64,000 nt of DNA from NCBI GenBank assembly GCA_900315165.1, contig OMXZ01000004.1, forward strand, positions 1 through 64,000. Direction: 5' to 3'. The notes below the pieces were generated by a model that saw nothing but the letters and a program-made list of their open reading frames with translations, ran no database searches and had not been told where the DNA came from. Both the position numbers and the translations under genes were made by a program. The first letter of the stretch is position 1. Every line of letters starts with the position of its first letter. The stretch is from an uncultured Actinomycetes bacterium. Its GTDB lineage: Bacteria; Actinomycetota; Coriobacteriia; Coriobacteriales; Atopobiaceae. This document shows, piece after piece, positions 54,947-63,649 of the stretch.

Positions 54947-56292
54947 CGGCGATCTCTGCAGTCTTTTGGGGCCTGATTGTCATATCCCTGCTCGTGGTCG
55001 TGCACGAGGGCGGGCACTTCCTTGTGGCGCGTGCCTTCGGTATCCGCGTAACGGAGTTTTTCATCGGCATGCCCTGCAGGCTTAGGCTGTCTCGTCGGTC
55101 CAAGAAATACGGCACGGAGTTCGGAATCACGCCCGTGCTGCTGGGCGGTTACAACCGCATCTGCGGCATGGAGCCGCTCGGGGACGAACATATGCCCCAG
55201 GTGCTCGCCATTGTCCAGCGCGATGGGACGACAGATGCCGTAGCGATAGCGGAAGAGCTCGGCATTTCCGCAGATGAGGCCTACGACAACTTGCTCACCC
55301 TTTCGGATTGGGCCTCAATCGCGCGTGTCGAGGCGCCCCGCGGGTCAGACAGGGCGGATGCCTTTACCACCCAGCGCCGTGATGCTCGGCTCCTGACCAT
55401 GTATGACAAGGGCCATGACTTCACCACGTCCGGGGTGACTGAGGCGGGCGAACCAAGGCCGATTGCGGATGCGGACGCTTTCTGCGAGCAGGAACGCCTC
55501 CATACCTATGACGGCAAGGCTTGGTGGAAGCGCATCCTGATCTTGCTTGCGGGCGCCGCCGTCAATATCGCCATTGCCTTTTTTCTCGTCATCGGCGACA
55601 TGACCTTGGTGGGAATCGAGGTGGTTTCCGACACAAACGTCATCAGCGGCGTCGAGCGGGGAGGTCTTGCGGAGCAAGCAGGCCTCCAGGCCGGCGACAG
55701 GATCGTCGGGATAGCGGGGGAGCGGACGGACAGTTGGACGGATATCAGTGCCGCCGTGGACAGCGCCCTTGAGTCAGCACAGCCCTTTGAGGTTTCGTTC
55801 GAGCGAGATGGCGTCAGCAGGACCGCCGAGATCGCCCTTCCATCGGATGGCAGCGCGACTGCCATCGGCATCTATGCGTCGACCGAGATCTATCACGCGA
55901 CCCTTGCCGAGGCGACAAGAGTTGCTGTCGCCTATGTCGGGCAAGTGGGCACGATGGTCGCACAGATCCTGATGCCCCAGCACACGGCTGAGATTGTGAG
56001 CCAGTCGTCATCGGTCGTCGGTATCTCCGTCATGGCGTCACAGGCGGCGAGTTCCGGGGCATCGGATTTCATTGCTCTTCTGGCTGCGGTATTACTGTCG
56101 CTCGGGCTCATGAATCTTCTCCCCATACCGCCGCTCGACGGAGGAAAGATCCTGATTGAGATCATCCAGGCCATCAGGGGCAAACGGGTGTCGATGAGGG
56201 CCCAGACTGCCATCAGCTATGCTGGCCTGGCATTTTTTATGGTGATATTTGTATTCGCCCTGTTCAACGATGTCACAAGAATCATCGGATAG
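54943..56292 (+). CDS. rseP: Site-2 intramembrane metalloprotease (RseP/Rip1-like) with a central insertion
   Basis: M50 protease that cuts membrane substrates such as anti-sigma factors. Zinc site HEGGH in LVVVHEGGHFLVARAFG lies in the first span. The PDZ domain is near residues 225-310 (GLAEQAGLQAGDRIVGIAGE), and the last spans carry the LDG motif in NLLPIPPLDGGKILIE. Between GGYNRICGMEP and the second span (AWWKRILILLAGAAVNIAIAF) there are about 120 residues instead of about 30. The insert begins with a winged-helix-like stretch: VLAIVQRDGTTDAVAIAEEL, then GISADEAYDNLLTLSDW. Length 449. Start ATGA overlaps dxr. Confidence 0.92.
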
Positions 56293-56316
56293 GGTTATCG
56301 ACGCAAGGAGGGCGTT

Positions 56317-57390
56317 ATGACGCCGCATGAGAGGACCCGCCGGGTCATGGTGGGCAACGTCGCTGTTGGAGGGGGAGCCCCCGTCTCCGTCCAGTCCATG
56401 TGCAATACGAAGACGACAGACGCGGAAGCGACGCTCGCCCAGATCGGCCGCTTCGCCGAGGCCGGATGCGAGATCGCCCGTGTCACGGTACCGACGAAAG
56501 ACGCCGTGGACCCCTTCCGGCGCATCTGCGCGGAAAGCCCGCTGCCGATCGTCGCGGACATCCACTTCGACTACCGGCTCGCAATCGCGGCGATTGAGGC
56601 GGGGGCGGCAGCCGTGCGGGTCAATCCGGGCAACATTGGGTCCTTCGACCGCGTCGATGCCGTGATCGACACGGCGGGCGAGAAGGGGTGCGCCATTCGT
56701 ATCGGTGTGAACGCGGGGTCGCTCGCAAAGGAGTACGACGAGCGTCAGGACCTGACCCTACCGGAGAAGCTCGTGGCGAGTGCGGAATCCTTCACGACGC
56801 ATTTCGAGGACCGGGGTTTCACGGATTTCATCCTGTCCGCCAAGGTGCACGGCGTAAACGAGACCGTCGAGGTTAACAGGAGGCTGTCCGAGGCTCTGCC
56901 CCAGGTCCCGCTGCACATCGGCGTCACCGAGGCGGGCACAGCGCGGCAGGGGACTGTCAAGAGCTCCATAGCTCTCGGCATGCTGCTCGCGGAGGGCATC
57001 GGAGACACCATGCGTGTCTCGCTCACAGCCGACCCTGTCGAGGAAGTCCGTGTGGGTTGGGAGATCCTCTCCTCGCTCGGTATACGCCGGCTCCACCCCG
57101 AACTCGTGAGCTGTCCGACCTGCGGCCGCACCCAGGTTGACCTCATCGATATCGCCGAGGAGGTCGAGCGCCGGCTCCAGACCGTCAAGGCACCCATTAC
57201 CGTCGCGGTTATGGGGTGCGTGGTCAATGGACCGGGAGAGGCATCGGGGGCTGATATTGGTGTTGCCTGTGGAAAGGGGAGCGCCCTCGTCTTTGCGGGG
57301 GGCGAGATATTGCGTAAGGTTTCTGAGGACGAGATCGTCGATGTGCTGTTTGAGGAGATAGGCAAGCGCTGGCCCGCGGTAGAATCGTGA
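56317..57390 (+). CDS. ispG: 4-hydroxy-3-methylbut-2-enyl-diphosphate synthase (IspG/GcpE)
   Basis: Iron-sulfur enzyme of the DXP pathway that makes HMBPP. The TIM barrel shows VSVQSMCNTKTTD, PIVADIHFDYRLAI, VRVNPGNIG, HIGVTEAGTARQGTVKSSI and GLL-like SLGIRRLHPELVSCPTCGR. Cluster ligands are in CPTCG and MGCVVNGPGEA. Length 357 is the compact bacterial form. It is 24 bases after rseP, in the classic dxr-rseP-ispG-proS order. Confidence 0.96.
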   Translation: MTPHERTRRVMVGNVAVGGGAPVSVQSMCNTKTTDAEATLAQIGRFAEAGCEIARVTVPTKDAVDPFRRICAESPLPIVADIHFDYRLAIAAIEAGAAAVRVNPGNIGSFDRVDAVIDTAGEKGCAIRIGVNAGSLAKEYDERQDLTLPEKLVASAESFTTHFEDRGFTDFILSAKVHGVNETVEVNRRLSEALPQVPLHIGVTEAGTARQGTVKSSIALGMLLAEGIGDTMRVSLTADPVEEVRVGWEILSSLGIRRLHPELVSCPTCGRTQVDLIDIAEEVERRLQTVKAPITVAVMGCVVNGPGEASGADIGVACGKGSALVFAGGEILRKVSEDEIVDVLFEEIGKRWPAVES

Positions 57391-57421
57391 GCGCTCTGGC
57401 AATAAGGAAGGATTTTCAGAC

Positions 57422-59149
57422 ATGAAGAGCTACATGAAGATGTCGCGGCTATACGCTCCGACGCTCAAGGAGGACCCGACCGAGGCAGAGCTTGCAAGCC
57501 ATAGGCTGCTCCTGCGCGCCGGCTTCATACGCAAGGAGGCCGCTGGCCTCTATACCTATCTTCCGCTGGCATGGCGCTCCATCCGCAAGATTGAGCAGAT
57601 CTGCCGCGAGGAGCAGGAGGCGATCGGATCCCAGGAGATGATGACGCCGATTCTCACCGACGGCGAGTTCTGGCATCAGACCGGCCGTTGGGACAACTAC
57701 GGCCCCGAGCTCATGCGCATCAAGGACCGTCATGATCGCGAATTCGTCCTTGGCCCCACGCATGAGGAGACCTATACGGCCCTCGTCCGCGACGAGCTGC
57801 GCAGCTATAAGCAGCTGCCTGTGACCCTCTATCACATCCAGGACAAGTTCCGCGACGAGCTGCGTCCCCGATTCGGCCTCATGCGCGGCCGCGAGTTCAT
57901 CATGAAGGATGCCTACAGCTTCTCGGCCGACCAGGAATCCCTGCAGCAGTGCTATGACGATCAGAAGGGCGCCTACGCCCGGTTCTGCGCCCGCTGCGGC
58001 CTGAAGGCGCTGCCCGTGGCGGCAGATACGGGCCAGATCGGTGGCGATACCTCCGTCGAGTACATGGCGCTTGCCGAGGCGGGCGAGGCCGAGCTTGTCT
58101 ACTGCGAGGACTGCGGCTTTGCCGCCGATACTGAGGCCGCCACGGCTGCCTGTGAGGTCACTGAGGGCGTTGCCGGCGAGATGCGGAAGGTGGAGACGCC
58201 GGGCATCGGCACGATAGCGGACCTGGCAGCCCTGATGAAGGTTCCCGAGTCCGCTACCCGCAAGGCCATCGCCCTCGTCGATGGTGACGGCAAGCCCTGG
58301 GTCGTCATCGTCCCGGGCGACCATGAGGTCAACGACGTCAAGGCCGAGCATGCCTTTGGGTCCTTCCACATGATGAGCGACGAGGAGCTCGAGGAGTACG
58401 GCCTGCATAAGGGCTTCATGGGCCCGGTCAACCTGCCTGCGGGCGTCTCCTGCGCCGCAGACATCGCCCTCAAGGGTTCCGAGTGGTGGCTTGTCGGCGC
58501 CAACCAGCCTGGCTATCACCTGCAGTCCGCCAAGCCCGGCCGCGATTTCGAGGTGGGCCGCTGGGTCGACGTCATCACGGCCAAACCCGGCGACACCTGC
58601 CCCCATTGCGGCAAGCCCCTCTCGGGCGCGCGCGGTATCGAGTGCGGCCAGGTCTTCCAGCTCGGCACCAAGTACTCCGCATCCATGGGCGCGACCTTCA
58701 TGGATGTCGACGGCAAGGAGAAGCCCCTTCAGATGGGCTGCTACGGCATCGGTATCTCCCGTACCCTTGCCGCCATCGTGGAGCAGCACCACGACGAGGC
58801 GGGCATCGTCTTCCCGGTGTCCGTGGCCCCCTACGAGGTTGCGGTCGTGGCGCTTGATGCCAAGGGCGAAGTTCTCGAGACGGCGACCGATATCGCCGGC
58901 AGGCTCACCGACGCCGGTCTCGACGTCATCCTCGACGACCGCAAGGAGCGCCCCGGCGTCAAGTTCGCCGAGGCTGACCTCATGGGCTTCCCGTACCAGG
59001 TCGTGATCGGCAAGCGAGGCATCAAGGCGGGCGTGGTCGAGGTCAAATGCCGCGAGACGGGGGAGCGCGAGGATGTGGCGCTCGACGGTCTCGCCAGCTA
59101 TCTCACGGCCCGTATCGTGCCTGCACGTCAGGGCCTGCTTACAGAGTAA
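57422..59149 (+). CDS. proS: Prolyl-tRNA synthetase (bacterial type with editing domain)
   Basis: Class II synthetase. Motifs: SHRLLLRAGFIRKEAAGLYTYLP near the start, GPTHEETYTALVRDE, QDKFRDELRPRFGLMRGREFIMKDAYSF (several blocks), an inserted YbaK-like editing domain at about residues 225-380 (KVPESATRKAIALV...), then MGCYGIGISRTLAAIVEQHHD and the C-terminal anticodon-binding domain. Length 575. It is the last gene of the pyrH operon; tRNA genes follow from 59278. Confidence 0.97.
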   Translation: MKSYMKMSRLYAPTLKEDPTEAELASHRLLLRAGFIRKEAAGLYTYLPLAWRSIRKIEQICREEQEAIGSQEMMTPILTDGEFWHQTGRWDNYGPELMRIKDRHDREFVLGPTHEETYTALVRDELRSYKQLPVTLYHIQDKFRDELRPRFGLMRGREFIMKDAYSFSADQESLQQCYDDQKGAYARFCARCGLKALPVAADTGQIGGDTSVEYMALAEAGEAELVYCEDCGFAADTEAATAACEVTEGVAGEMRKVETPGIGTIADLAALMKVPESATRKAIALVDGDGKPWVVIVPGDHEVNDVKAEHAFGSFHMMSDEELEEYGLHKGFMGPVNLPAGVSCAADIALKGSEWWLVGANQPGYHLQSAKPGRDFEVGRWVDVITAKPGDTCPHCGKPLSGARGIECGQVFQLGTKYSASMGATFMDVDGKEKPLQMGCYGIGISRTLAAIVEQHHDEAGIVFPVSVAPYEVAVVALDAKGEVLETATDIAGRLTDAGLDVILDDRKERPGVKFAEADLMGFPYQVVIGKRGIKAGVVEVKCRETGEREDVALDGLASYLTARIVPARQGLLTE

Positions 59150-59230
59150 GCACGAGAAATGATGCATGGTGCGATAGTTGTGGAGACAATGCGGGCGAAA
59201 ATTCGGCTCGAAAAAAGTTCGAGATTCCGC

Positions 59231-59258
59231 TTGACCGAGATTTTCGCTCTGCTAATAT
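59231..59258 (+). promoter_or_regulatory. Promoter of tRNA-Ala
   Basis: TTGACC, 16-base spacer, TAATAT, 20 bases before the mature tRNA. This is strong consensus for an RNA gene. Confidence 0.75.
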
Positions 59259-59277
59259 AACTACCGCACCAACGCAC

Positions 59278-59353
59278 GGGGAATTAGCTCAGTTGGGAGA
59301 GCGCGTGACTGGCAGTCACGAGGTCAGGGGTTCGAACCCCCTATTCTCCACCA
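59278..59353 (+). tRNA. tRNA-Ala (anticodon GGC)
   Basis: Acceptor GGGGAAT/ATTCTCC, D-arm GCTC...GAGC, anticodon stem CGTGA/TCACG with loop CTGGCAG (anticodon GGC), and T-arm AGGGGTTCGAACCCCCT. The 3' CCA is encoded. Confidence 0.96.
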
Positions 59354-59360
59354 TGAGATT

Positions 59361-59392
59361 GCGGGCGGCGGCATTTGCCGTCGCCCTTTTTT
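59361..59392 (+). terminator. Terminator after tRNA-Ala
   Basis: Stem GGGCGGCGGCA / TGCCGTCGCCC followed by TTTTTT, directly between the two tRNA genes. Confidence 0.88.
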
Positions 59393-59399
59393 CATATCC

Positions 59400-59472
59400 G
59401 GGCCCATGGCGCAGCGGTCAGCGCAGGGGACTCATAATCCCTGGGTCGTAGGTTCGAATCCTACTGGGCCCA
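59400..59472 (+). tRNA. tRNA with anticodon CAT (elongator Met or Ile2)
   Basis: Acceptor GGGCCCA/TGGGCCC, D-arm GCGC...GCGC, anticodon stem GGGGA/TCCCT with loop CTCATAA, and T-arm GTAGGTTCGAATCCTAC. The first pair G-C and the lack of three G-C pairs next to the loop exclude initiator tRNA. The genomic 3' end reads ACCT, so the final A of CCA is not encoded. Whether C34 becomes lysidine (Ile2) cannot be told. Confidence 0.93.
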
Positions 59473-59484
59473 CCTGTAAATTTG

Positions 59485-59512
59485 AGCCGGGGCGAAAAAG
59501 CCTCGGCTTTTT
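59485..59512 (+). terminator. Terminator after tRNA-CAT
   Basis: Stem AGCCGGGGC / GCCTCGGCT (one G-U pair) with a GAAAAA loop, then TTTTT. It abuts the stop codon of the leftward HEPN relic. Confidence 0.85.
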
Positions 59513-59752
59513 ACTTATCGAAATCAGACCATTCCGCTTCAAGTTTCTTGGATAGGGTCTCGAAAATCGGAAGGTAGGTTGACCTTGCCTGATCGATGAT
59601 CTTATCGGCGATTTCTTCGTCATAGGAATGGATGATCTCATTGCGAGCGTCAAGCATAGCGAGCCAGCAAGCTTCATCATCGATTACATGAGCCGCATAG
59701 GATGCCTTGAGAAGAGTGTTTTACGGAAGGTCTCAAGCTTGCGCGAGGTCAT
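59511..59752 (-). pseudogene. Truncated, frameshifted HEPN toxin (HI0074 family)
   Basis: On the leftward strand an ATG at 59752, overlapping the end of the MNT gene, opens MTSRKLETFRK. After an AAAA run (59722-59719) the frame must shift by one inserted base to continue as NTLLKASYAAHVIDDEACW, then LAMLDARNEIIHSYDEEIAD and a helical end to the TAA at 59513-59511. The HEPN RNase motif RNxxxH is intact as RNEIIH. Restored length is only about 80 residues against about 130 for the family, with the first helices missing. It is therefore probably non-functional, although a phase-variable A-run or a sequencing error is possible. Confidence 0.72.
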
Positions 59753-60059
59753 AGACAACCACCCCATCCCGTGCAATATCGGAGCGCAATTCAGTATTGC
59801 CAAGCGTGTCCAGATTCACGATGTCGAAGCGCAAAAGAGTGGGCGTCTGCTCGTCTACGTCGAAGGAGAAATTCAATACATCGCCACCTTCGGCGGCCAG
59901 GTCGATATCGCTGCGGGGCTGAGAGGTTCCGCGTGCTCGAGAACCGTAAAGAAGCACTCGAGAGACATTGCGTCGCCGCGCTATGTCCTGAATAACGTCG
60001 AAAACCTCAGGCTTCACGTTCGCGCGGGCACCGAGCTCTGTCGTATCAGGCTGACACAT
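59733..60059 (-). CDS. MNT-domain nucleotidyltransferase (antitoxin of HEPN/MNT module)
   Basis: A 108-residue minimal nucleotidyltransferase. The catalytic motif is LLYGSRARGTSQPRSDIDLA (GSxxxG plus DxD), with a third acidic residue in LRFDIVNLDTL. In HEPN/MNT toxin-antitoxin pairs the MNT protein AMPylates and silences the HEPN RNase. The ATG at 60059 follows AAGGGAGCACAAGAT. Downstream the partner HEPN gene is truncated and frameshifted, so this antitoxin may be an orphan. The module sits next to tRNA genes, a common landing place for transferred genes. Confidence 0.85.
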   Translation of the reverse strand: MCQPDTTELGARANVKPEVFDVIQDIARRRNVSRVLLYGSRARGTSQPRSDIDLAAEGGDVLNFSFDVDEQTPTLLRFDIVNLDTLGNTELRSDIARDGVVVYDLAQA

Positions 60060-60153
60060 ATCTTGTGCTCCCTTCCTTGCCCTCGACTGAAGTATATCAA
60101 GGCAAATGAGGCCGTTTCATTCTGATGACAATGCGAAGGCCGAGAAGACACTT

Positions 60154-60162
60154 TGCTAAGAT
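60154..60162 (+). promoter_or_regulatory. Candidate extended -10 promoter of the amidohydrolase gene
   Basis: TGCTAAGAT fits TGnTAnnnT, 46 bases before the ATG at 60209. Confidence 0.4.
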
Positions 60163-60208
60163 GAGCTGCCAAGGAAGAATCTCTTATCAGTAATTGCGGA
60201 GGAGGTTC

Positions 60209-61033
60209 ATGGCACTTCCGATTGTCGACGCACATTGCCATATCTACCCGCCCAAGATTGCGGCGAGGGCCGTGGACTCGGTGGGGGAGTTCTACCACCT
60301 CGCCATGCTCGGCGTGCCAGCGGAGGCGGGCATCACGCCGGGGACTCCCGAGCATCTTTTAGCCGTGAGCGCAGGATCGGGCATCACGCATCATCTCGTG
60401 CATTCCGTTGCCGTGAAAGCGGCAACCGTCGAGTCCATCAACACTTTTATTGCGCAGCAGTGCGCCGTTCATCCCAATTTCATCGGCTTTGCCGCGATGC
60501 ACCAGGACTACGAGGACCCGCGCGGCGAACTCGAGCGGGCGAAGGCCGCGGGCCTCAAGGGTATCAAGATCCACCCGGACACCCAGTGTGTGAACCTCGA
60601 CGACGACCGCCTTATGGAGGTCTATGCCATCGCGGAGGAGCTCGGGCTGCCCGTACTCATCCATATGGGCGACTACCGCTACGACTATTCGCATCCCCGC
60701 AGGCTCAAGCGGGTGCTTCAAGAATTTCCTGGCCTCGTGGTCTGCGGGGCACATTTCGGCGGCTGGTCGGTATTTGACCTCGCGGTCGAATACCTGCAGG
60801 ATGAGCGCTGTTTTCTGGACTGCTCCTCTTCCATGGCTTTCATTGGGCTGCGCAGAACGCGTGAGCTCATCGAGCTTTACGGGGCGGACCGCATTTTATT
60901 CGGATCTGACTTCCCCATGTGGGATCCGGGCCGCGAGCTGGAACGACTGCGCTCGCTGGGACTGCCGGCGGCGGATTGGGAGAAAATAACGTTACGAAAC
61001 GTCGAACGATTCACGGGAGTCGACCTGACCTAG
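60209..61033 (+). CDS. Amidohydrolase-2 family metal-dependent hydrolase
   Basis: TIM-barrel hydrolase of 274 residues. Metal-site motifs: HxH in IVDAHCHIYPPK, KGIKIHPDT, His in VLIHMGDYRY, His in VVCGAHFGGW and the catalytic Asp in RILFGSDFPMWDP. The family covers decarboxylases and hydrolases such as ACMSD and uronate-type enzymes; the substrate here cannot be named. The ATG follows GGAGGAGG, a very strong ribosome site. It stands alone between the MNT relic and the XRE-cupin gene on the same strand. Confidence 0.85.
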   Translation: MALPIVDAHCHIYPPKIAARAVDSVGEFYHLAMLGVPAEAGITPGTPEHLLAVSAGSGITHHLVHSVAVKAATVESINTFIAQQCAVHPNFIGFAAMHQDYEDPRGELERAKAAGLKGIKIHPDTQCVNLDDDRLMEVYAIAEELGLPVLIHMGDYRYDYSHPRRLKRVLQEFPGLVVCGAHFGGWSVFDLAVEYLQDERCFLDCSSSMAFIGLRRTRELIELYGADRILFGSDFPMWDPGRELERLRSLGLPAADWEKITLRNVERFTGVDLT

Positions 61034-61083
61034 ACAAGTGAATGATAGAAAAGAAATATCGGTTATGAGCGATGGGAGAACAC

Positions 61084-61701
61084 ATGGCTGAGGACAAGAA
61101 AGATCTGGAGACCGTCGTCGATGCCAATAACGACGAGATCCGACACCGCATCCGCGCGCTTCGCGAGGACCTCGACCTCACCATGCAGGAGATGGCTGAC
61201 GCGACCGGGCGTTCCGTGGCAGAGTATGCGGCGCAGGAGTCCGGCGAGGCCGACCTGACCTTCACCTTCATCTACAAATGTGCCAACAAGCTGGGCGTCG
61301 ATGTCACCGAACTCCTGACGGGCGAGTCTCCCCACCTCAAGGGCTTCTCGCTCGTGCGCGAGGGCGAGGGTATCCCCATCAAACGTCGCGCCGGCTTCGA
61401 ATATCTGCATAAGGCACCCCTGCTCTCGAAGAAGCTCGCCGAGCCTTTCGTGGTCACCATCCCGTACTCCAAGGAGGCCGAGGAAGAGGAGATTCATCTC
61501 TCCTACCACAAGGGTCAGGAGTTGGATTATGTGATTTCCGGCCACCTGCGCTTCTCCTACGAGGGGGTTTTGACCGACCTCAACCCCGGCGACGTCGTGA
61601 TGTACGACTCCGGGCGCGGCCATGGCGAGATTGCCATCGGCGGCGAGCCCTGCGTGATCCTCGCGGTCGTCATGGAACCGCACGAGGAGGGGTCGCGCTA
61701 G
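61084..61701 (+). CDS. XRE-family transcription regulator with C-terminal cupin
   Basis: A 205-residue regulator. Residues about 15-75 are a helix-turn-helix (IRHRIRALREDLDLTMQEMADATGRS with its recognition part partly degenerate: VAEYAAQESGEADLTFTFIYKCANKLGVDVTELLTG, given here in pieces). Residues 110-200 form a cupin barrel: EEIHLSYHKGQELDYVISG, LNPGDVVMYDSGRGHGEIA. Such regulators usually bind a small acid near the genes they control. The acyl-CoA synthetase follows after 151 bases that contain two similar 17-bp boxes. The start at 61084 has GGGAGA five bases upstream; the ATG at 61072 is less likely. Confidence 0.88.
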   Translation: MAEDKKDLETVVDANNDEIRHRIRALREDLDLTMQEMADATGRSVAEYAAQESGEADLTFTFIYKCANKLGVDVTELLTGESPHLKGFSLVREGEGIPIKRRAGFEYLHKAPLLSKKLAEPFVVTIPYSKEAEEEEIHLSYHKGQELDYVISGHLRFSYEGVLTDLNPGDVVMYDSGRGHGEIAIGGEPCVILAVVMEPHEEGSR

Positions 61702-61744
61702 TGCCTGTCATGCGTCAAACCCTCGAGCTACGGCGAATTACGAA

Positions 61745-61761
61745 CCGGGCGTACGTGCCCC
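61745..61761. promoter_or_regulatory. Operator-like box 1 upstream of the acyl-CoA synthetase
   Basis: CCGGGCGTACGTGCCCC. It differs from box 2 (61783-61799) at three positions and shares the core CCGGGCnnACGTGCnCC. Confidence 0.5.
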
Positions 61762-61781
61762 ACGACTCGGGACGATAGGGT

Positions 61782-61803
61782 CCCGGGCACACGTGCTCCC
61801 GGG
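61782..61803. promoter_or_regulatory. Operator-like box 2 upstream of the acyl-CoA synthetase
   Basis: Palindrome with CCCGGG arms around a central CACGTG. Bases 61783-61799 repeat box 1, 38 bp apart start to start. The site is 50 bases before the ATG at 61853. Confidence 0.5.
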
Positions 61804-61852
61804 TTACAGCCGTATCTGAACGATTCAAAGCATCCAAGGGTGGAAGACAAAC

Positions 61853-63616
61853 ATGAGGAACATCAACCTTCGCTATGCCGAGGAGACCTATAACGCCGAC
61901 GGTACCCTGGCGACCATCAAGCTGCATTATCCCGACACCTTCAATTTCGCCTACGACGTCGTTGACGACATCGCACAGGCCGAGCCCGACCGCCGCGCCA
62001 TGGTCTGGTGCAACCCGGAGGGGGAGGAGCACCTCTTCACCTTCAGCGACATGAAGCGTTGGTCTGACAAGACGGCCAACTACCTGGCCTCCCTCGGCAT
62101 CGGCAAGGGCGATATGGTGATGGTCATCCTGCGCCGCCACTACCAGTTCTGGTTCGTGGCTCTGGCCTTGGCGAAGCTTGGTGCCGTGATGGTCCCCGCG
62201 ACCTTCATGCTCAAGGAGCACGACCTGACCTACCGCCTGGACTCCGCCTCGATCAAGGCGATCATCACCACAACGGTGGGCGACATCGCCGGTATCGTCG
62301 AAAACGTCCGCGAGCAGTGCGCCTCCCTTGAGACCTGCATCCTTGTGAACGGTGCCGGAGGCGGTCTGACCCCGCGTGACGAGGAGGGCAGGCTCCTGTC
62401 CGACCAGCCGGTCGGGGCGGCACTGTCCGGCCCCGAGGGCGTATGCGCCGCCCCCGTGACCCGCGAGGGCTGGGAGGACTTCAATACGGGCGTCCGTGCG
62501 GCGTCCGAGGCCTTCGACCACGTCGAGACCAACGTCTACGACCCCATGCTTATGTATTTCTCCTCCGGCACTTCTGGCAACCCCAAGATGGTCCTGCATA
62601 ACTCCACCTACTCGCTGGCCCATCTGATCACGGCCAAGCACTGGCACAACGTGGATCCCGACGGTATTCACTTCACCATCGCGGACACTGGCTGGGGCAA
62701 GGCCGTCTGGGGCAAGCTCTATGGCCAGTGGCTGATGGAGGGGTGTGTCTTCACCTACGACTTCGATCGCTTCCACGCGGGCGAGATTCTGTCGCTGATC
62801 GACAAGTACCAGATCACCACCCTCTGCTGCCCGCCGACCATGTATCGCCTGATGATGCAGGAGGATTTCAGCAAATATAGCCTGAGTTCGCTCAAATACT
62901 CGACCACGGCGGGCGAGGCCCTGAACCCCGACCTCTTCGACTTCTGGAAGGAAACGACCGGTCTTACCATCTATGAGGGCTTCGGCCAGACCGAAACGCC
63001 GCTTACGATTGCCAACCTTACCCATTCCAAGCCGCAGCCCGGCTCCATGGGAAAGCCCGTGCCCCTCTACACCCTGCAGCTGCAGCGCTACGACGGCACC
63101 GAGTGCGACACGGGCGAGAGCGGCGAGATCTGCATCAAGATGGACCCGCGTCCCGAGGGCATCATGATGGAGTATTACCGCAACCCCGAGAAGACGGCCG
63201 AGGTCATCCACGACGGCTGGTACCACACGGGCGATGTGGCCTGGAAGGACGAGCACGGCTCCTTCTGGTACGTCGGCCGCAACGACGACGTGATTAAGTC
63301 CTCTGGCTATCGCATCGGTCCCTTCGAGATCGAGAACGTCCTGCTCGAGCACGACGCCGTCCGCGAGTGCGCCGTGACAGGCGTGCCCGACCCCGTGCGC
63401 GGCAAGGCGGTCAAGGCGACCATCGTTCTGAATCCCGGCTACAAGCCCTCTGCGGACCTCACCAAGGAGCTCCAGACCTGGGTCAAGAAGGAGACGGCGC
63501 CCTACAAATTCCCCCGCATCATCGACTATGTGGACGAGCTGCCCAAGACCGTCAACGGCAAAATCCGCCGCGTGGCCATCCGCAAGGAGGACGAGGCGAA
63601 GGCCGAGGCGAAGTAA
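61853..63616 (+). CDS. Acyl-CoA synthetase (AMP-forming, medium-chain ACSM-like)
   Basis: Activates a carboxylic acid to its CoA thioester with ATP. ANL-superfamily motifs: P-loop YFSSGTSGNPKMVLH, TTAGEALNPDLFDFW, YEGFGQTETPL, WYHTGDVAWKDEHGSFWYVG and SSGYRIGPFEIENVL, with the catalytic Lys in PKTVNGKIRRV. Length 587 is slightly long; an insert at about residues 170-200 (NGAGGGLTPRDEEGRLLSDQ and following) precedes the P-loop. The acid substrate is unknown. The paired XRE-cupin gene and twin boxes upstream point to substrate-responsive control. Confidence 0.93.
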   Translation: MRNINLRYAEETYNADGTLATIKLHYPDTFNFAYDVVDDIAQAEPDRRAMVWCNPEGEEHLFTFSDMKRWSDKTANYLASLGIGKGDMVMVILRRHYQFWFVALALAKLGAVMVPATFMLKEHDLTYRLDSASIKAIITTTVGDIAGIVENVREQCASLETCILVNGAGGGLTPRDEEGRLLSDQPVGAALSGPEGVCAAPVTREGWEDFNTGVRAASEAFDHVETNVYDPMLMYFSSGTSGNPKMVLHNSTYSLAHLITAKHWHNVDPDGIHFTIADTGWGKAVWGKLYGQWLMEGCVFTYDFDRFHAGEILSLIDKYQITTLCCPPTMYRLMMQEDFSKYSLSSLKYSTTAGEALNPDLFDFWKETTGLTIYEGFGQTETPLTIANLTHSKPQPGSMGKPVPLYTLQLQRYDGTECDTGESGEICIKMDPRPEGIMMEYYRNPEKTAEVIHDGWYHTGDVAWKDEHGSFWYVGRNDDVIKSSGYRIGPFEIENVLLEHDAVRECAVTGVPDPVRGKAVKATIVLNPGYKPSADLTKELQTWVKKETAPYKFPRIIDYVDELPKTVNGKIRRVAIRKEDEAKAEAK

Positions 63617-63649
63617 CGCGTATTCGGCACTGACGACCGAGAGGCCCCG

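Noticed and set aside
57449-59167. A 572-codon open frame antisense to proS
   Set aside because: Shadow frame; proS motifs on the other strand are complete.
59432-59680. Leftward open frame ending in VGPVGFEPTTQGL
   Set aside because: This ending is the well-known false translation of a tRNA T-arm; the frame crosses the tRNA-CAT gene and the true HEPN frame.
59628-60125. Rightward 165-codon frame across the HEPN/MNT locus
   Set aside because: Antisense to an MNT gene with a clear catalytic motif; no ribosome site and no family resemblance.
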